This document shows, piece by piece, positions 46,530-58,473 of a DNA stretch of 64,000 nucleotides. The notes beneath the pieces were generated by a model, which was given only the letters and a program-made list of their open reading frames with translations, was not told the DNA's origin and ran no database searches. A program made the position numbers and the translations under genes. Source of the DNA: Apophysomyces variabilis (taxonomy: Eukaryota; Mucoromycota; Mucoromycetes; Mucorales; Mucoraceae). The DNA lies in assembly GCA_002749535.1 (NCBI GenBank), contig MZZL01000405.1, positions 1 through 64,000 on the forward strand, given 5' to 3'. Numbering within the stretch: the stretch's first letter is position 1; every line of letters begins with the position of its first letter.

Positions 46530-48056
46530 CTAGTTTACTTCTGCGTCCTCCTCTGGCTCCTCTTCTACTATTGACTCCAGATCCTGTAAAAGGCCTGGCG
46601 GTACACGATTTTGCATATACTTAGGTTCCAGTGTCATTGTGTCGACCAAATGGCCATCCAAATCATAAGCATTCCATCGTAATTGCCATTTTTCTCCAAC
46701 GGGATGAAAATCTATGATGACATAATGAAAATCCAGCAGACTGGATTCATACATGCCCCAATCCGCCACACGCTCGTGATCCAGATCACCTCCTGCACCG
46801 CCTATAATCGCATATTGAATCCCATCACGTTCGCCTCGCTCATAGTTGTGTTGATGGCCCGAAATGACAAGATCCACACCGTATTCATTAAATAAGGGTA
46901 CGAATCTGTCCTTGATAAAGGCACCCCATTCGCTTTCCCGCAGTTGAAACCAGGCATGCGGATCCCAAAACTCGAGAAAGGGGGGAATATGGACAACAAC
47001 AATTCGGAATTGAGCCTTCTGCGATGCTTCGCTTGCCAGTTCTTGCTGAAACCATTCCTCCTGACGTGCCCAATCTAAGTTGCTGTCCAAGACAAAAAAA
47101 TGGATAGCACCTTTGGCAAACGAAAAGGAAAACCATGGATCTTTCGACGGTATTGAGCGAGTATAATGGTATTCCGATGTCCGATCATGATCATGATTTC
47201 CATGGGCATATATCATGGGCATATGTTGTCCGAGCTGATGATAGGTCAAAGGTCCCACAAAATCCGTCTGCCATTCACGTAAGGAAGGGTAGTTCTGCAC
47301 AGCATCGCCTGCGTGCAGCAGATAATGTATAGGTTGATGTTCCGCTATTTTTCCAAGCACAGTTGTGAATGTCTTCATTCCAAATTGGTTGTCTGCCATG
47401 GCTGCTATTCGGATGGTCGAGTTAGCGGTGACGTGCCATTGAAAGGTACTCGACGCCAGCGTCCGTCTCGGTGTTTTTCTTTCCCACCACGATGAAGGCT
47501 GCGTTTTCGGGACAATATCAATGTTATATGCGTATTTGCCTCCGGCTTCCAAAGGACCTAGTGTCGTCTTATAAACAAGGTGGCGATCGTCCAGTTGCAC
47601 CATGCTGACAGGTCCAATTTCTTCAACAGTCTTTGAAGGGCTTTCTAGGGTTACGAACATATCCTTGGATGTCATGCCACAATTCATTTCCCAAACAATT
47701 TGAACATGGTCTGTGTCTTGTACATACAACATGGGTTCTTTCCTCAAGACACCACAAGTGATCCAGCCCTTGTCGAACATGACATTATCTAGCTTGATTC
47801 GCAAAAATGACCAATAAATTCGAATTACGTTCCCATAATAGATAAGTGGCAACAATAGAAAAATGAGGCCAATGACCACACGCTTCTGAAGCCGACATCG
47901 TCGCCGCCATCGCAATGGGTTGCTGTTGGTATCCAATGAGGTTAAGAATGCGCGTGTACGAATATGTGGAGATTCATCATGGTAAGGATAAGGAGAAGTT
48001 AATTGCTTATGCTGGAATGAAACGGCGGAATAGGGTTCGTAGTCCGGTTGTAGCAT
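46530..48056 (-). CDS. Membrane-anchored purple acid phosphatase-like metallophosphoesterase
   Basis: Single exon of 508 residues. A cytosolic basic stretch (RWRRRCRLQKR) precedes one membrane segment (VVIGLIFLLLPLIYYGNVIRIYW, about residues 60-80), so this is probably a type II membrane protein with the enzyme outside the cytosol. A purple-acid-phosphatase N-terminal beta domain (HVQIVWEMNCG; HLVYKTTLGPLEAGGKYAYNID) leads to the catalytic metal site: AMADNQFG, LLHAGDAVQNY, YAHGNHDHD, IVVVHIPPF and VISGHQHNYERGE. All seven usual metal ligands, including the Tyr that gives the purple colour, seem present. Substrate unknown; probably phosphate scavenging or phosphate-ester processing. The first in-frame ATG is 48054-48056 (MLQPDYEPYS); stop TAG at 46530-46532. 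Confidence 0.88.
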   Translation of the reverse strand: MLQPDYEPYSAVSFQHKQLTSPYPYHDESPHIRTRAFLTSLDTNSNPLRWRRRCRLQKRVVIGLIFLLLPLIYYGNVIRIYWSFLRIKLDNVMFDKGWITCGVLRKEPMLYVQDTDHVQIVWEMNCGMTSKDMFVTLESPSKTVEEIGPVSMVQLDDRHLVYKTTLGPLEAGGKYAYNIDIVPKTQPSSWWERKTPRRTLASSTFQWHVTANSTIRIAAMADNQFGMKTFTTVLGKIAEHQPIHYLLHAGDAVQNYPSLREWQTDFVGPLTYHQLGQHMPMIYAHGNHDHDRTSEYHYTRSIPSKDPWFSFSFAKGAIHFFVLDSNLDWARQEEWFQQELASEASQKAQFRIVVVHIPPFLEFWDPHAWFQLRESEWGAFIKDRFVPLFNEYGVDLVISGHQHNYERGERDGIQYAIIGGAGGDLDHERVADWGMYESSLLDFHYVIIDFHPVGEKWQLRWNAYDLDGHLVDTMTLEPKYMQNRVPPGLLQDLESIVEEEPEEDAEVN

Positions 48057-48458
48057 CACGACGCCATGGAAAAGAGTCAAGTTACTTTACTAAAGGTATT
48101 GAAGCTTTCACTTTTTTCTCCAAAAAGAAAGTTTTCTTGGTTCAGTGATCGGAGTCTGGAAAAGAGAAAGTGATGCTGGTGCCTGAAAAGGCTATGCCGA
48201 AACACAGAAGTGAAGTAGATCCATCGCTCTAATGATCGATACAAAAGATATCGCATAAAAGTCAATACTAAGACAAGCTCAGACCGACTGTAAATCAGCA
48301 TATTTCCAGTTTTTACAGTGTATAAGCTAAAATAACTGCGGTATGGTAACTCAATGGCGCTGTTGGCACATTGAAATCACGAATACATGCATTTCATTTT
48401 ACTTCTTCAAAAATAGTTTACAACGAAGAGGATGTAGTGTATTAATTAGTTCTATTTT
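48057..48458. other. Short intergenic region
   Basis: About 400 bp between the phosphatase start and the ABC transporter end. It should contain the phosphatase promoter. No gene seen. Confidence 0.4.
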
Positions 48459-51400
48459 TTAGTCTGCGTTTAATGATTGTTGATGTACTAATTCGCTGTA
48501 GACACCTTGAATTTTTAGTAATTCCCAATGCGTGCCTTGTTCGATAACGTAGCCGTCCTTAATCACACAGATGAGGTCCGAATTCTATGTGGAAATTGAA
48601 AAAAGCAATTTAGCGTCCTTGCTTTGGAGACACTTAGCATAGATTACCTGAATGGTAGATAGACGATGTGCAATGGTAATTGTAGTCCGACCGCCTTCTT
48701 GTAAAATATTGTCAATGGCAGCTTGTACAATCTTTTCGGATTCACTATCAAGCGCAGAGGTAGCTTCATCCAGTAGAAGTACGCGAGGCTTTCGTATCAG
48801 TGCTCTTGCAATGGCTATTCGTTGCTTCTGACCACCCGAGAGCTGCGAACCTTTGTCGCCGACGCGGGTATCGTAGCCATTTGGAAGATTCGATATGAAC
48901 TTATGAATGTTGGCAGCTTTACAGGCTTCTTCGACGTCGGCGTCTGATATATTCTCAGATTCACTCACACCAAATCGGATATTGTCGGCAATGGATAAGT
49001 CAAACAAGACAGGTTCCTGGCCCACGAGCGCCATATGACTTCGCAGATTCCAAAGACTGAACGAATCGATCGGATGGTCATCCAGACGAACAGAGCCAGC
49101 TTCCGGCTCATACCATCTCTGAAGCATACCGATGGCTGTTGATTTGCCACAACCAGAAGGTCCCACAAGCGCAATAGTCTGACCAGCTTTTCCTTCTAAG
49201 TTGAATTCACCTTTGAAAATCTGCATATCGGGCCTTGCAGGATATCGAAAGGCGATGTCTTTAAACGAAATGTCTCCATGAATAGCGCTACTTGGAGGTT
49301 CAATTCCTTCCACATCCGGATCAATCTTGGATTGGCGATCAATGACTTCAAAAGTAGCTATCGCAGCAAGCTTTGCTTTTGCAAAGGAACTAATGAACAC
49401 GCTACTTCGACCCATCCCTTGTGCTGCAATCATAATAGCCACGAGGGTAACCATGAGCTGTTGGAAGTCGATACGGTGATCCATGACAAGGCGTACACCG
49501 ACATAAAATCCCAGAGCATATGCATACATAATGATTCCCTGATCCATACCGTAACCGATAGAAGACAGAACGGCCTTTTTGTGAGCGATTCGATGTGGCC
49601 TCTCTGTAGCCTTGTGATACCGATTTTCGAAGTAATGCTGTTTATTGAGTGCCGTTACGGTTCTGATTTCCTTAATCGCTTCTCCTATGACTTCGCTTGT
49701 CTGCTCATTTGCTTTCTTTGTCTGATCCGCGCAGCCACTTTCGATTTTCGCTCGATAAGCGGTAGCAAACATGATAAAAGGCGTCAGGCACATGAGAACC
49801 AACGTCAACAGCCAACTATGAACAAAAGCAATGATCATGCCTAGCAGAGAACGTTATTTCTATTTCGCGTCCACTTTTTTTGCACTTTACCTGCAATTCC
49901 TTTCACGATCACTTGGCTCAAATCACCCCACACTTTGGTAATCATATCGTTCACGTTTTTGGCATCCACGGCAAGCTTTGATACCAAGGATCCAAGACTA
50001 TGGTCTTCTTCGTCATAGTAGCCTACTTCTTGTCGCATGTAGGCTTGAAACAGTTGACTACGAAGTCGCTTGGTATAACGTTCACCGGCAATTTCAAATG
50101 ATGTGACCTGGATAGAGAAGCCGACCAAAGCAGCTATCCCAAGCATGACAAATACAAAGGCGTACAAGTTTGGTCCTTCCAATGGTCCTTGTGCATTTGT
50201 ACTTGGCGTACTAATGGATGCAACGACGCTACCGAAAATCAGAGAAAAGGATGGGAATACAGCACCAGCTAAACCTGCTCCCAGAATACCCATGAAAAGG
50301 AGTGGCCATTCGGGTCGCATTTGCATAAGGACCCTGAGCACCGGTGCACTTTGCTTCTTTTTCAACTTCTTCTCTTCCTTCTGCTTGCCCAGTTTACGTT
50401 CGTAAGCATCGATCGAAATCACGCTATGACGCTCCGTGGCAACCACCGGATCTTCTTCGTTCGCCAAAGCCTCTGATTCTTTAAGTGTCTTCGATGGCTC
50501 CTCCTCTAAATCGAGTTCTTCTTCTTCGTCATGGTCATGGTCGTTACCAGTAGAGACAGATCCCTCCGAACGATCCGTAGCAATTTCTTGCCTTGCTACT
50601 AGCTGGGCATACATGCCGCCTTTTTCAAGCAGTTCGTTGTGTTTCCCTTGTTCAACCACGACGCCTTGTTCCATAACCACGATCAAGTCAGCACTGCGAA
50701 TTGTGGACAGTCTATGGGCGACAACAATGCTTGTCCTGCTTTCAGCGGCAGCATCCAAAGCTTTTTGCACCAGACGCTCAGACTGGGTATCAAGAGCAGA
50801 GGTAGCCTAAACAGATGGTCAGTATACTGGTTTGCTTTCAGCCCAAAATAAGTACGTACTTCATCAAGCAGTAAAATGGGAGGATTCTTGATAATTGCTC
50901 TTGCAATGGCAACACGTTGCTTTTGGCCTCCTGATAGCATACCACCATGCTCACCGACAATCGTATCGTACTTCTGTGGCAGCTGAGATATAAACTTGTG
51001 ACAGTTCGCTTTCTTGCATGCTTCGATCATTTCTTCTTCAGACACATCGTGCGAAATACCCATCAAAAGATTTTGGCGGATTGTCATATTGAAGAGCACA
51101 GGTTCTTGACTCACCACACCAATTTGCTGGCGCAACCAGTGGACATTGAGAGACTTCAGATCGTGTCCGTCCAGAAGCACCTGGCCGTCGACAGGGTCAT
51201 AGAAACGTTGGAGAAGTTGAATTGTGGTTGATTTGCCGGATCCAGATGGACCAACAAAAGCAACCGTCATACCAGGTCGAATCTTGAGGGTGAGATTCTT
51301 GAGCACAACGACATCCGGCCGGGTCGGGTATTTGAATTGGACGTTACAAAACTCGATTTCACCTTCCATCTTTTGCGGTACGACACCTTCTTTGGAATAC

Positions 51401-52596
51401 GGATCAATGTCAGGTACACGATCAATGACACTGAACACTTTGTAAGCGGCACCACAGGCACTTGAGACCGCCAGCAAATTGGGCGGCAACTCTAATAAAG
51501 CCGAGGCGCCTGTGATCATGGCAAAGAACACAACTACCACGGTAGGACCATCCAATTGGCCCTGTAAAACGAGTCGATAACCATACCAAAAAGCGAGACC
51601 ATACGTGGCCAAGACCGTGAACAAGAAGACACCAAAGCCAATGCCGGAAATGATACCACGCCGAAAGCCTGCCTTCATCGCCTTGTCCAGCTCCATGTCG
51701 TACCGCTTCGAGAAACGTTTCTGCAAGGAAAAAGCGTACACAGTCCGAATGCCAGCAAACACCTGTTCGGCCACCGAGCCAGCATCTGCATAAGCGTTTT
51801 GTGCGTTGACCGTATATTTAGTAGCAAAATGATCCATCACTGTGCCAGAGATGCCAAGCACGGGAATCGCTGCCAGCATCACCACGGCAAGACGCCAACC
51901 CTTGGTAAAAGCCACGATAAACCCAGCAGCGAATTGACCAATGGAGAGCACCATCAGGCCGAACTTCTCAGAGATTCCATCTTGAACAATTTGCGTGTCT
52001 GCAGCCAAACGTGTCGCCAACGAGCCTTCTTCGGATTTGTCATACCATGCCATATCTTGGCGCATGATGGCGTGTACGTAAAGTGTCCTGATCCGCCGTG
52101 CTTGGTTGGCGCCTGTATAAATCCAGGCAAAATTGGCCAAGTAGCCTGCGACAGTGACAGCCGTGCCCATGTAGACAAAGGATAAAATGGCAGGCCTTGT
52201 CATGTCCAGTAAGCCATCCGTATCAGAGAGCGAAACCGATAAACTTTTTAGAATCTGACCATAGATGATAATTGAAACGGGCTGTAGTGCCCCAATACAC
52301 GCCGAAAGAACAATTGCTACGGTCACCATCAGGATATCTAGTTTAGATGCGAATCGAAAAAGTTGATAGATCGCTAGTGATGGTTCCTTCTTTTTCTTTT
52401 TTTTCTTGACTTTTTTATCGTTGCTTGTCTGATCCTCATCGATATCCTCGACCTTCTCTTTTTCAGACACCTCGAACGTTTGGAGCACTTTGATGTCTTC
52501 GGTATCAATATCTTCTACAGACTCCTTTTCTTCTTCTAGAGATGCCTGGGAGCGATGGGATTGTGTCTCATTTTCTTTTAAAGCGTTGGATACCAT
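48459..52596 (-). CDS. Full-length ABC transporter, P-glycoprotein (ABCB/MDR) type
   Basis: Two-half exporter in the order TMD1-NBD1-TMD2-NBD2. The cytosolic N-terminus is highly charged ([25 protein letters not shown]). NBD1 has Walker [10 protein letters not shown] (about 51240), Q-loop VVSQEPVLF, signature [15 protein letters not shown], Walker B ILLLDE and H-loop VVAHRLSTI. The linker carries an acidic [13 protein letters not shown] block. NBD2 has [44 protein letters not shown] and IAHRLSTIQ. Both sites look catalytically complete. Removing introns near 50820-50860, 49842-49890 and 48585-48650 joins the parts; the last exon ends [17 protein letters not shown] at 48459-48461. ATG at 52594-52596. 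Probably drug or lipid efflux at the plasma membrane or vacuole; substrate unknown. Confidence 0.94.
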
Positions 52597-54785
52597 TATA
52601 TGAGAAGAGGGGAGAAAAAAAAAGAGATAGAAGTAACGAAAAGTAACAAGCAAAGAAAAAGACCAAAATTAAAAGAAGCAAAATAAATAAGGATAAGGGA
52701 ATAAGGATGGCTTCCGTGTCGGCGACCTTTATATATCTAACCGAAGCCATGGAGGACGGGCTCTGTGCTACATGACTCTTTAGAAGCTGAAATTTGCTTT
52801 GGATCTGGAATGCTGATCAGGTCATATTGCTGCCATGCTTCTTTTTCATTCTCTGTTACTTAATATTTCTTCATATACAGAACGTCTTGTCGAATGTTTT
52901 TTTATTTCCCTTTTTCTGTAAAGATTCGGCATAAGTGGCGGAACGGTTTGTCTTATTGTCATTCATGGTAATATAGTAAGACAAAAAACCGCGCTTCGTG
53001 CTACGTCAATGCCTAAGAAAATCGTATCCTTTCCATGCAAAACCGTTATAAACAATCTTATAGAAATAGAAATAGACAAAGAGCAATTCATAGGAATAAA
53101 CTTCAAACTTCTTTTATGATTGAGTCGTTGCGTTGATGCCTCGCTTCTTGATCTCGAAGTCGATTATGCGCGCGACAATGTCACCAGCTGGATGTGCTTG
53201 TATACCAAGTCAAATACGCCGAGGACCTGATCCTTCCCCGACGTATCTGCCACGTTCCCCGGCTCTTGCTCGCACGCTCCACAGGTTTCTCCTAGTTGCG
53301 ATACCATACCAATGAGATGTGAGATTGATCAGCGCAAGTGCACCTTACTTGATTTGTTCGTTAGCATCGCGTTTAAGCTTCAGTGTTGGAACGTTGGTAA
53401 TAGCAATCAGCTGTCAAGTTTTTAAGTTTTGTACAACAATAATGATCGCCAAGCGAGCCAGTCTTGGCTTTCAGCTTGGCATTGGCAGTCGTGGTCGTTG
53501 GAGCGACAGTGTAGTACAAAAGTTTTCATGGCAAATGTCACCCCGGCTTTCGGTCAATGACTGATGTGATATTGGCGCCGCTTGAAACTTTACTCTGCCA
53601 CTACTAGGTCTACAACACTTTTGCTCTCTTTATAGCAAAGAATCCGAATGCTTATTTTGTCTCTTTTTGACATTTTGGGCACAGCAATTGTCTGTGTCTT
53701 GGGCTTAGCAACAAATCCATTGCGCACTTCAACAGGTCCAGGAAGGAACAGTGGCTGGCATGGCGTAAACGAGAATTGTATGGACATACACGCTCTGTCT
53801 CTCTCTCTCTCTGTCCATCTCTAAACACTGCGGGACAAGCACTGCTTACTGTTTGCCAATGTGACCACATCCGCTCTAGTCGCTTTTCTTTACCACGTCT
53901 AGGATACGTATGCCAATCCAATTGTTCTTTTCCTTTTCTAAAACTCCTTCTGTACTTCTGAATCAGCATTACTATACTTGGAAATAGTGGAAACAAAGAA
54001 TACATGCACAAATAGCAGCTTATTAGCACTAGTTGATTTGAAATGGTTGATCTGGCGATAAATTCCACGGCCATGTTATTGTCGTTCTTTTATTTTATGG
54101 GACGTATCCTTTACCTCTCCGGAATCTCAAGTTCTTATCCTGTTTTCATTGTTAGACGATTATGTAGTAGATGTACACTTGGTAGCCATTTGCCGTTTTC
54201 GGACACGGGTCAATCGGAAAAAGCCCAAAAAAACATTAATTTCCCGTCTGGTGCCCGGTAGTAAACCTCTATCCATTGTTTTGTATGCCGAAAGCTATTC
54301 TACTTTAAAGGGTTATGATTCACTATCTAGATATTCAGATATTCATTCATAATCTTGCTATACCACTGAGTACTCGGAAGAAATATTCTATTTAATTTAT
54401 ACCAAATTGTTCGTATTATATGTGCAACTATTTTCTTCTATCTGTTAGGCTTGACGAAACCCCGTTTCCAAGGACAACATTGCTTTTTATTTACCCAAAG
54501 ATATTGACGTGGTGTCCTATCACGATCCTTGATCTTCAAAGATCTAAGAATACAAGTTGTTTTCCTATTCCATTCTCGCGTCAACAGAATCTATGTGCTT
54601 CCTTATATAACACTTGCTAAGGGAAATGAACTACAACAAGCAGTATGACCCAGGACAATAGGTTATACGCAGTGACATTATGCAGGTCACTTTTGCAGCG
54701 TCATGCGGGGTAAAAAAAGCAGGCCTGCGATGGATTTGCTGTGACTTGGTTGCAATGCTTATGATGATCGTTGTTCGATCTTGTC
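52597..54785. other. Intergenic region, no convincing gene
   Basis: About 2.2 kb between two divergent genes. Short frames on both strands near 53100-53790 are broken by stops. On the minus strand, the words PGPVEVRNGFVAKPKTQT (53640-53770) and AHPAGDIVARIIDFEIKK (53105-53200) read like protein but are not in one frame and match nothing I know; possibly a decayed gene. A CT run lies at 53797-53813. Confidence 0.4.
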
Positions 54786-56122
54786 ATGTCCCCTCCCACT
54801 GCGGTTGTTCCTCACATTCCTTTTACCGAGGTCTGTACAGAAAACTTTGGAGGGCTTTATTCCGCTATTCTTCACAAGGTTTCAAGAAGCAAATATGTCG
54901 CTTTTGACACGGAATTTACCGGTCATTGTCAGCGTATCGCAAAGAACATGGAAGATCGTTACGAAGCTTTAGCAGCCGTTGTGCGCACGCATGCCATCCT
55001 TTCATTTGGCATGACGACCATCGAGAAAACGAACGAGAAGCATTATGTCGCACATAATTTTGAGTTTCTCGCCAGCAATCAAAATCCCTTTCAGGTCAAT
55101 CCAAGCAACATGAAGTTCCTGGCAGAGAATGGTCTCGATCTCAACCGCCACTTCTCTGTCGGGCTACCCTATTGTGCGGGTAGCCAATCTATCTCTCGCG
55201 AAAGAAACCTCCGTTCTTTGTGGCGGCAGATCTTAGTGACTTTACGCAAACAAGAAGCAGCAATTATAGTGCATAACGGTCTGCTGGATCTCATGTATTT
55301 GTACCAAAGTTTTATTGCTGAATTACCCAAAAAGCTACATACCTTCGTTATGGACTTGGTGGAAATGTTCCCTGGCGGAATCTATGACACAAAGCATCTC
55401 GCAGACGACTTGCTTAATGAGCAAAAGACGTTTCTCGCCTATCTCTATTGTAAATACGATCGAACACGGAAAGAAAACAATACGTTCACCATCGAGGTTC
55501 AAGACGCCTTAATACCTGTGGCAGGAGAAGTAACAATAGCCGACAAACGAAAGTTAGACGACGATTCGATAACAGATACAATGACGCTTTCAAAATCGCA
55601 AAAACGGCGGAAGCGAGCGCAGAAACAGAAGACGACAGAGGAGAAAGCGACAAGCCGGATTTGTTATGCCTATGCAGTAAGTGATGAACAACATGATGCA
55701 ACTTGGCCTCATGTTTTATGCAGAACCGTGGCTGGTGTGAGCAAGGTAAACGCTGCGAACGTTTGCATGATCTAGACTTGATTTTGGATGAGGATCAGGG
55801 AATCACACGTGAGAAACAGATGAAGGAAGAAGAAAAGAATACAGTTGAAGTGATATCAGCAGCAGAGAGTACTATTATGGAAAAGGGCGCAATAGAACAG
55901 GAGGATCCAAAGCAACGACGAGATCATGCAGCACATTTTGATGCTTATATGACTGCCTTCGTGTTTTGTCATATCATTAGCTCGTTAGGCGACGCTACTA
56001 TTCAATCCCATATCAATAGAGTCAATTTGATGAGACTCAATGTGCCATTGCGTATCGCGAAAAGTCAGTACGCCAAACCAAGTCCAGGATGGATTGAAGT
56101 GAGGGACACGCTTGAAGCCTAA
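54786..56122 (+). CDS. TOE1: TOE1-type CAF1-family 3'-5' exoribonuclease with C3H zinc finger
   Basis: Exons 54786-55676 and 55724-56122 (47-nt intron) give 429 residues. The DEDD nuclease residues are in order: AFDTEFTGH (about residue 43), then VHNGLLDLMYLYQSF, and AAHFDAYMTAFVF near the C-terminus. Inserted between them is a basic stretch (SQKRRKRAQKQK, a likely nuclear signal) and one C3H zinc finger, CYAYANRGWCEQGKRCERLH, followed by DLDLILDED. That finger inside a CAF1 fold, and the HDLDLI word after it, identify TOE1 rather than PARN or CCR4-associated Caf1. In animals TOE1 trims 3' tails of snRNAs and telomerase RNA in Cajal bodies; the same role here is inference. An upstream in-frame codon at 54771 is TTG, so the ATG at 54786 was used. 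The intron splits the zinc finger after CYAYA. Confidence 0.9.
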
Positions 56123-56969
56123 TCATTCACCCGGTTGCTATCAATATCAAGTACTACTGTAGAGTGATAGATCAATTGTCGGCGCAAGAAAAAAAAAAGA
56201 GTAAGAGAATATCACATTCATTTTCCGGTATTATCTATGGAATTGATACACACCTCTGCTACAGTGAGGCCAATTGCACGGTGATGCTGACCTGTTACAA
56301 TGATAGTGCATCGTCGATTACCTTAAAAAGAGTATATCAGATTACTGTGCTTCCTGTTTAGTATATCGAGTCACGCAGTTAGTACATATTAGGAACCTAA
56401 TTGATGGGTTTTGAGCAGAATTTCAATGGTACATACGAATTTTAATGACTGATATCAATCGCATCGTGTCCCTGAGGGAATATATTGTATGGCAGAATGT
56501 CATGATTCATAAAATCGAATTGTTATCTTACGCTGTGATATTGTGGGCACGGCGCAAAGAAAAACAGATGACTAATCCGTACGATAGCCGAGCTAGTTGA
56601 TCTATCGGTTTATCCTTCAATGCAAACAATTGGTTCGGTAAATTTGGCCTTTTGTTATTAATGCGTATACGGCTATTAGCATCGCTTTAAGGAAAGCAAG
56701 AGTGGACCTCAACAGTATCTTTCCTATGCAGAAACCCAGAAAGACTAGTAAACTAAGGGGGGGGAAATACATCCTACCATGATTGTTGAATTTCGGTCTT
56801 TTCTTTTTTAGCGCAAAAGGAACCGATACTGATTGGAAGCGGGGAAGAAAGAATTTTTTTTACACAAACCTTTCATGTGACAGTGCTTGAATAAGCTCAA
56901 AAGGTTAAAAAGAAACGCAGATAAACCTTCCCCGCTCTTTCCCCACCTCTTTCTCAACTTCGTGCCACC
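56123..56969. other. Intergenic region
   Basis: About 850 bp between TOE1 and the lipase gene. A 65-codon frame at 56164-56361 looks unremarkable. The last 200 bases (CTTCCCCGCTCTTTCCCCACC near 56927) are pyrimidine-rich and probably hold the lipase promoter and leader. Confidence 0.45.
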
Positions 56970-58280
56970 ATGGAAACAGCTTCAGTTACCGTCGAAGATA
57001 AATGGATAAAAACATCAGATAACCATGAAATATTTACAAAGACATGGAAACCAGCAGGAAAACCTGTAGCACACGTTGTGTAAGCGGCCAGAACAAAAGA
57101 AAAGGACACTGTATAGAGCATACTGCTCATTCCTCCAAACCTTGAATAGTCTCATTCATGGCTTCGGTGAACACATTGCTCGTTATGATCACGTCGCAAC
57201 ACTTTTTGCTCAGAATGGCATACAAGTTTATGGCTATGACCAACGCGGCTGGGGTCAAACTGGCAGAAAATCAAAGCAATACGGTAATAATCAGGGGTAA
57301 GTAAGGAGAAAGACAATAAGAGAAAATAGAGCGACAAGAATGGAACCAGATGAAAATGTAACATTCCCCATTTTGCTTCTTCAGTTACGACACTGCGCTC
57401 AATGATATCAACAACGCTGTTCATGCTGTGCATGAACCTGGTGTTCCCTTGTTCCTGATTGGTCACAGTATGGTAGGCATTTTTCATCCACAGCTTGATG
57501 TACTGGTTAGCATGAGCCCTCATGTTACATACACTCGTTCTGCTATCTAGGGAGGTGCTCTGACTCTTAACTATTTGGCAAGAAAAGATCGATATGATGG
57601 CGTAAAATTGGTTCGTGGAGCTATCTCATCAGGTAACTTTTAAGATTCACAGGCCCGAAGTCGCCTTTCTCACTGATTGTATTTTGGTGGTCCAGCACCT
57701 TTGGTTACCCTCACAAAGCCCATTTCACCTTTCCGTTACTATCCGTTACTGATTGCCTCACGAATTCTGCCAAGCTGGGTGATTCAAGCTGGACTGGATC
57801 CCAAAGCTATTAGTCATGACGAGGAAGAAATCAAGAAATACGTGAATGACCCGCTTGTTCACGATTACGCCACTTTGGCAACAAGTATGTGTCCATTTTT
57901 CTTTTTTTGGTAACTGCATCATTGTTTTGCTGATGCTCTGAGCCATCTAGTTAGAGGTTTCTTGGATGCTGGTCAATCTTTGCTGACCATAGGAAAGAAT
58001 ATCGAGACGCCGATCTTGTTTTCACACGGCGATGCCGATCCCATCAACTCGTATGACAGCACTGCTAAAGTTTATGAGATCGCCCGTAGCACCGACAAGA
58101 CATTGAAGGCTTGGAAAGACTTATACCATGAATGTAGGTGGTTTCTTTTTTTCATTGTTTCACGGTGCTACTGAATCTAACCTGCTTTTCCATTTTATTT
58201 CAGTGCATAACGAATCTCGGGAGCAAAGAGAGGAAGTGCTTAATAATTACTTGGGATGGGTTCAGGCCCGTATTCCGTGA
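56970..58280 (+). CDS. Monoacylglycerol lipase (Yju3/MGL type)
   Basis: Alpha/beta hydrolase that releases fatty acid and glycerol from monoacylglycerol, in yeast on lipid droplets and membranes. Spliced order: METASVTVEDKWIKTSDNHEIFTK, VLIHGFGEHIARYDHVA (oxyanion region), YGYDQRGWGQTGR, LFLIGHSMGGALTLNYLAR (nucleophile Ser in GxSxG), ILFSHGDADPINSYDST (acid Asp) and DLYHELHNE (His). HSMGG is formed across an intron (GHSM|GG, 57472-57551). The ATG at 56970 sits in a good context (GCCACCATGG). TGA at 58278-58280; length about 305, as expected. Six short introns. AATAAAAAATTGG at 58298 is a likely poly(A) signal. Confidence 0.93.
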
Positions 58281-58417
58281 ATATGTACGCTATCCAATAA
58301 AAAATTGGTTTTGTGTTGCTCAGCAGATGCTGAGTTCTGCTTTAGTTTGCATTTGAAAGTTTGGATGGCTGCGCCTAATCCACTTTTGGACGTTACTGGC
58401 CGAATCAATCCTAGTCC

Positions 58418-58425
58418 TATATAAA
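58418..58425 (+). promoter_or_regulatory. TATA box of the PQQ-propeller gene
   Basis: TATATAAA ends 6 bases before an in-frame ATG at 58432. A transcript starting about 30 bases after the TATA box would miss that ATG, so the next one (58474) is the more likely start. Confidence 0.55.
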
Positions 58426-58473
58426 CACCTCATGCTCGATACTTTGGGATCTCCTTCCAATACTTTCCCTCTC

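Noticed and set aside
53105..53790. Minus-strand words PGPVEVRNGFVAKPKTQT and AHPAGDIVARIIDFEIKK suggesting a gene
   Set aside because: They lie in different frames with stops between, and no intron set I tried joins them. Kept only as a possible dead gene in the intergenic note.
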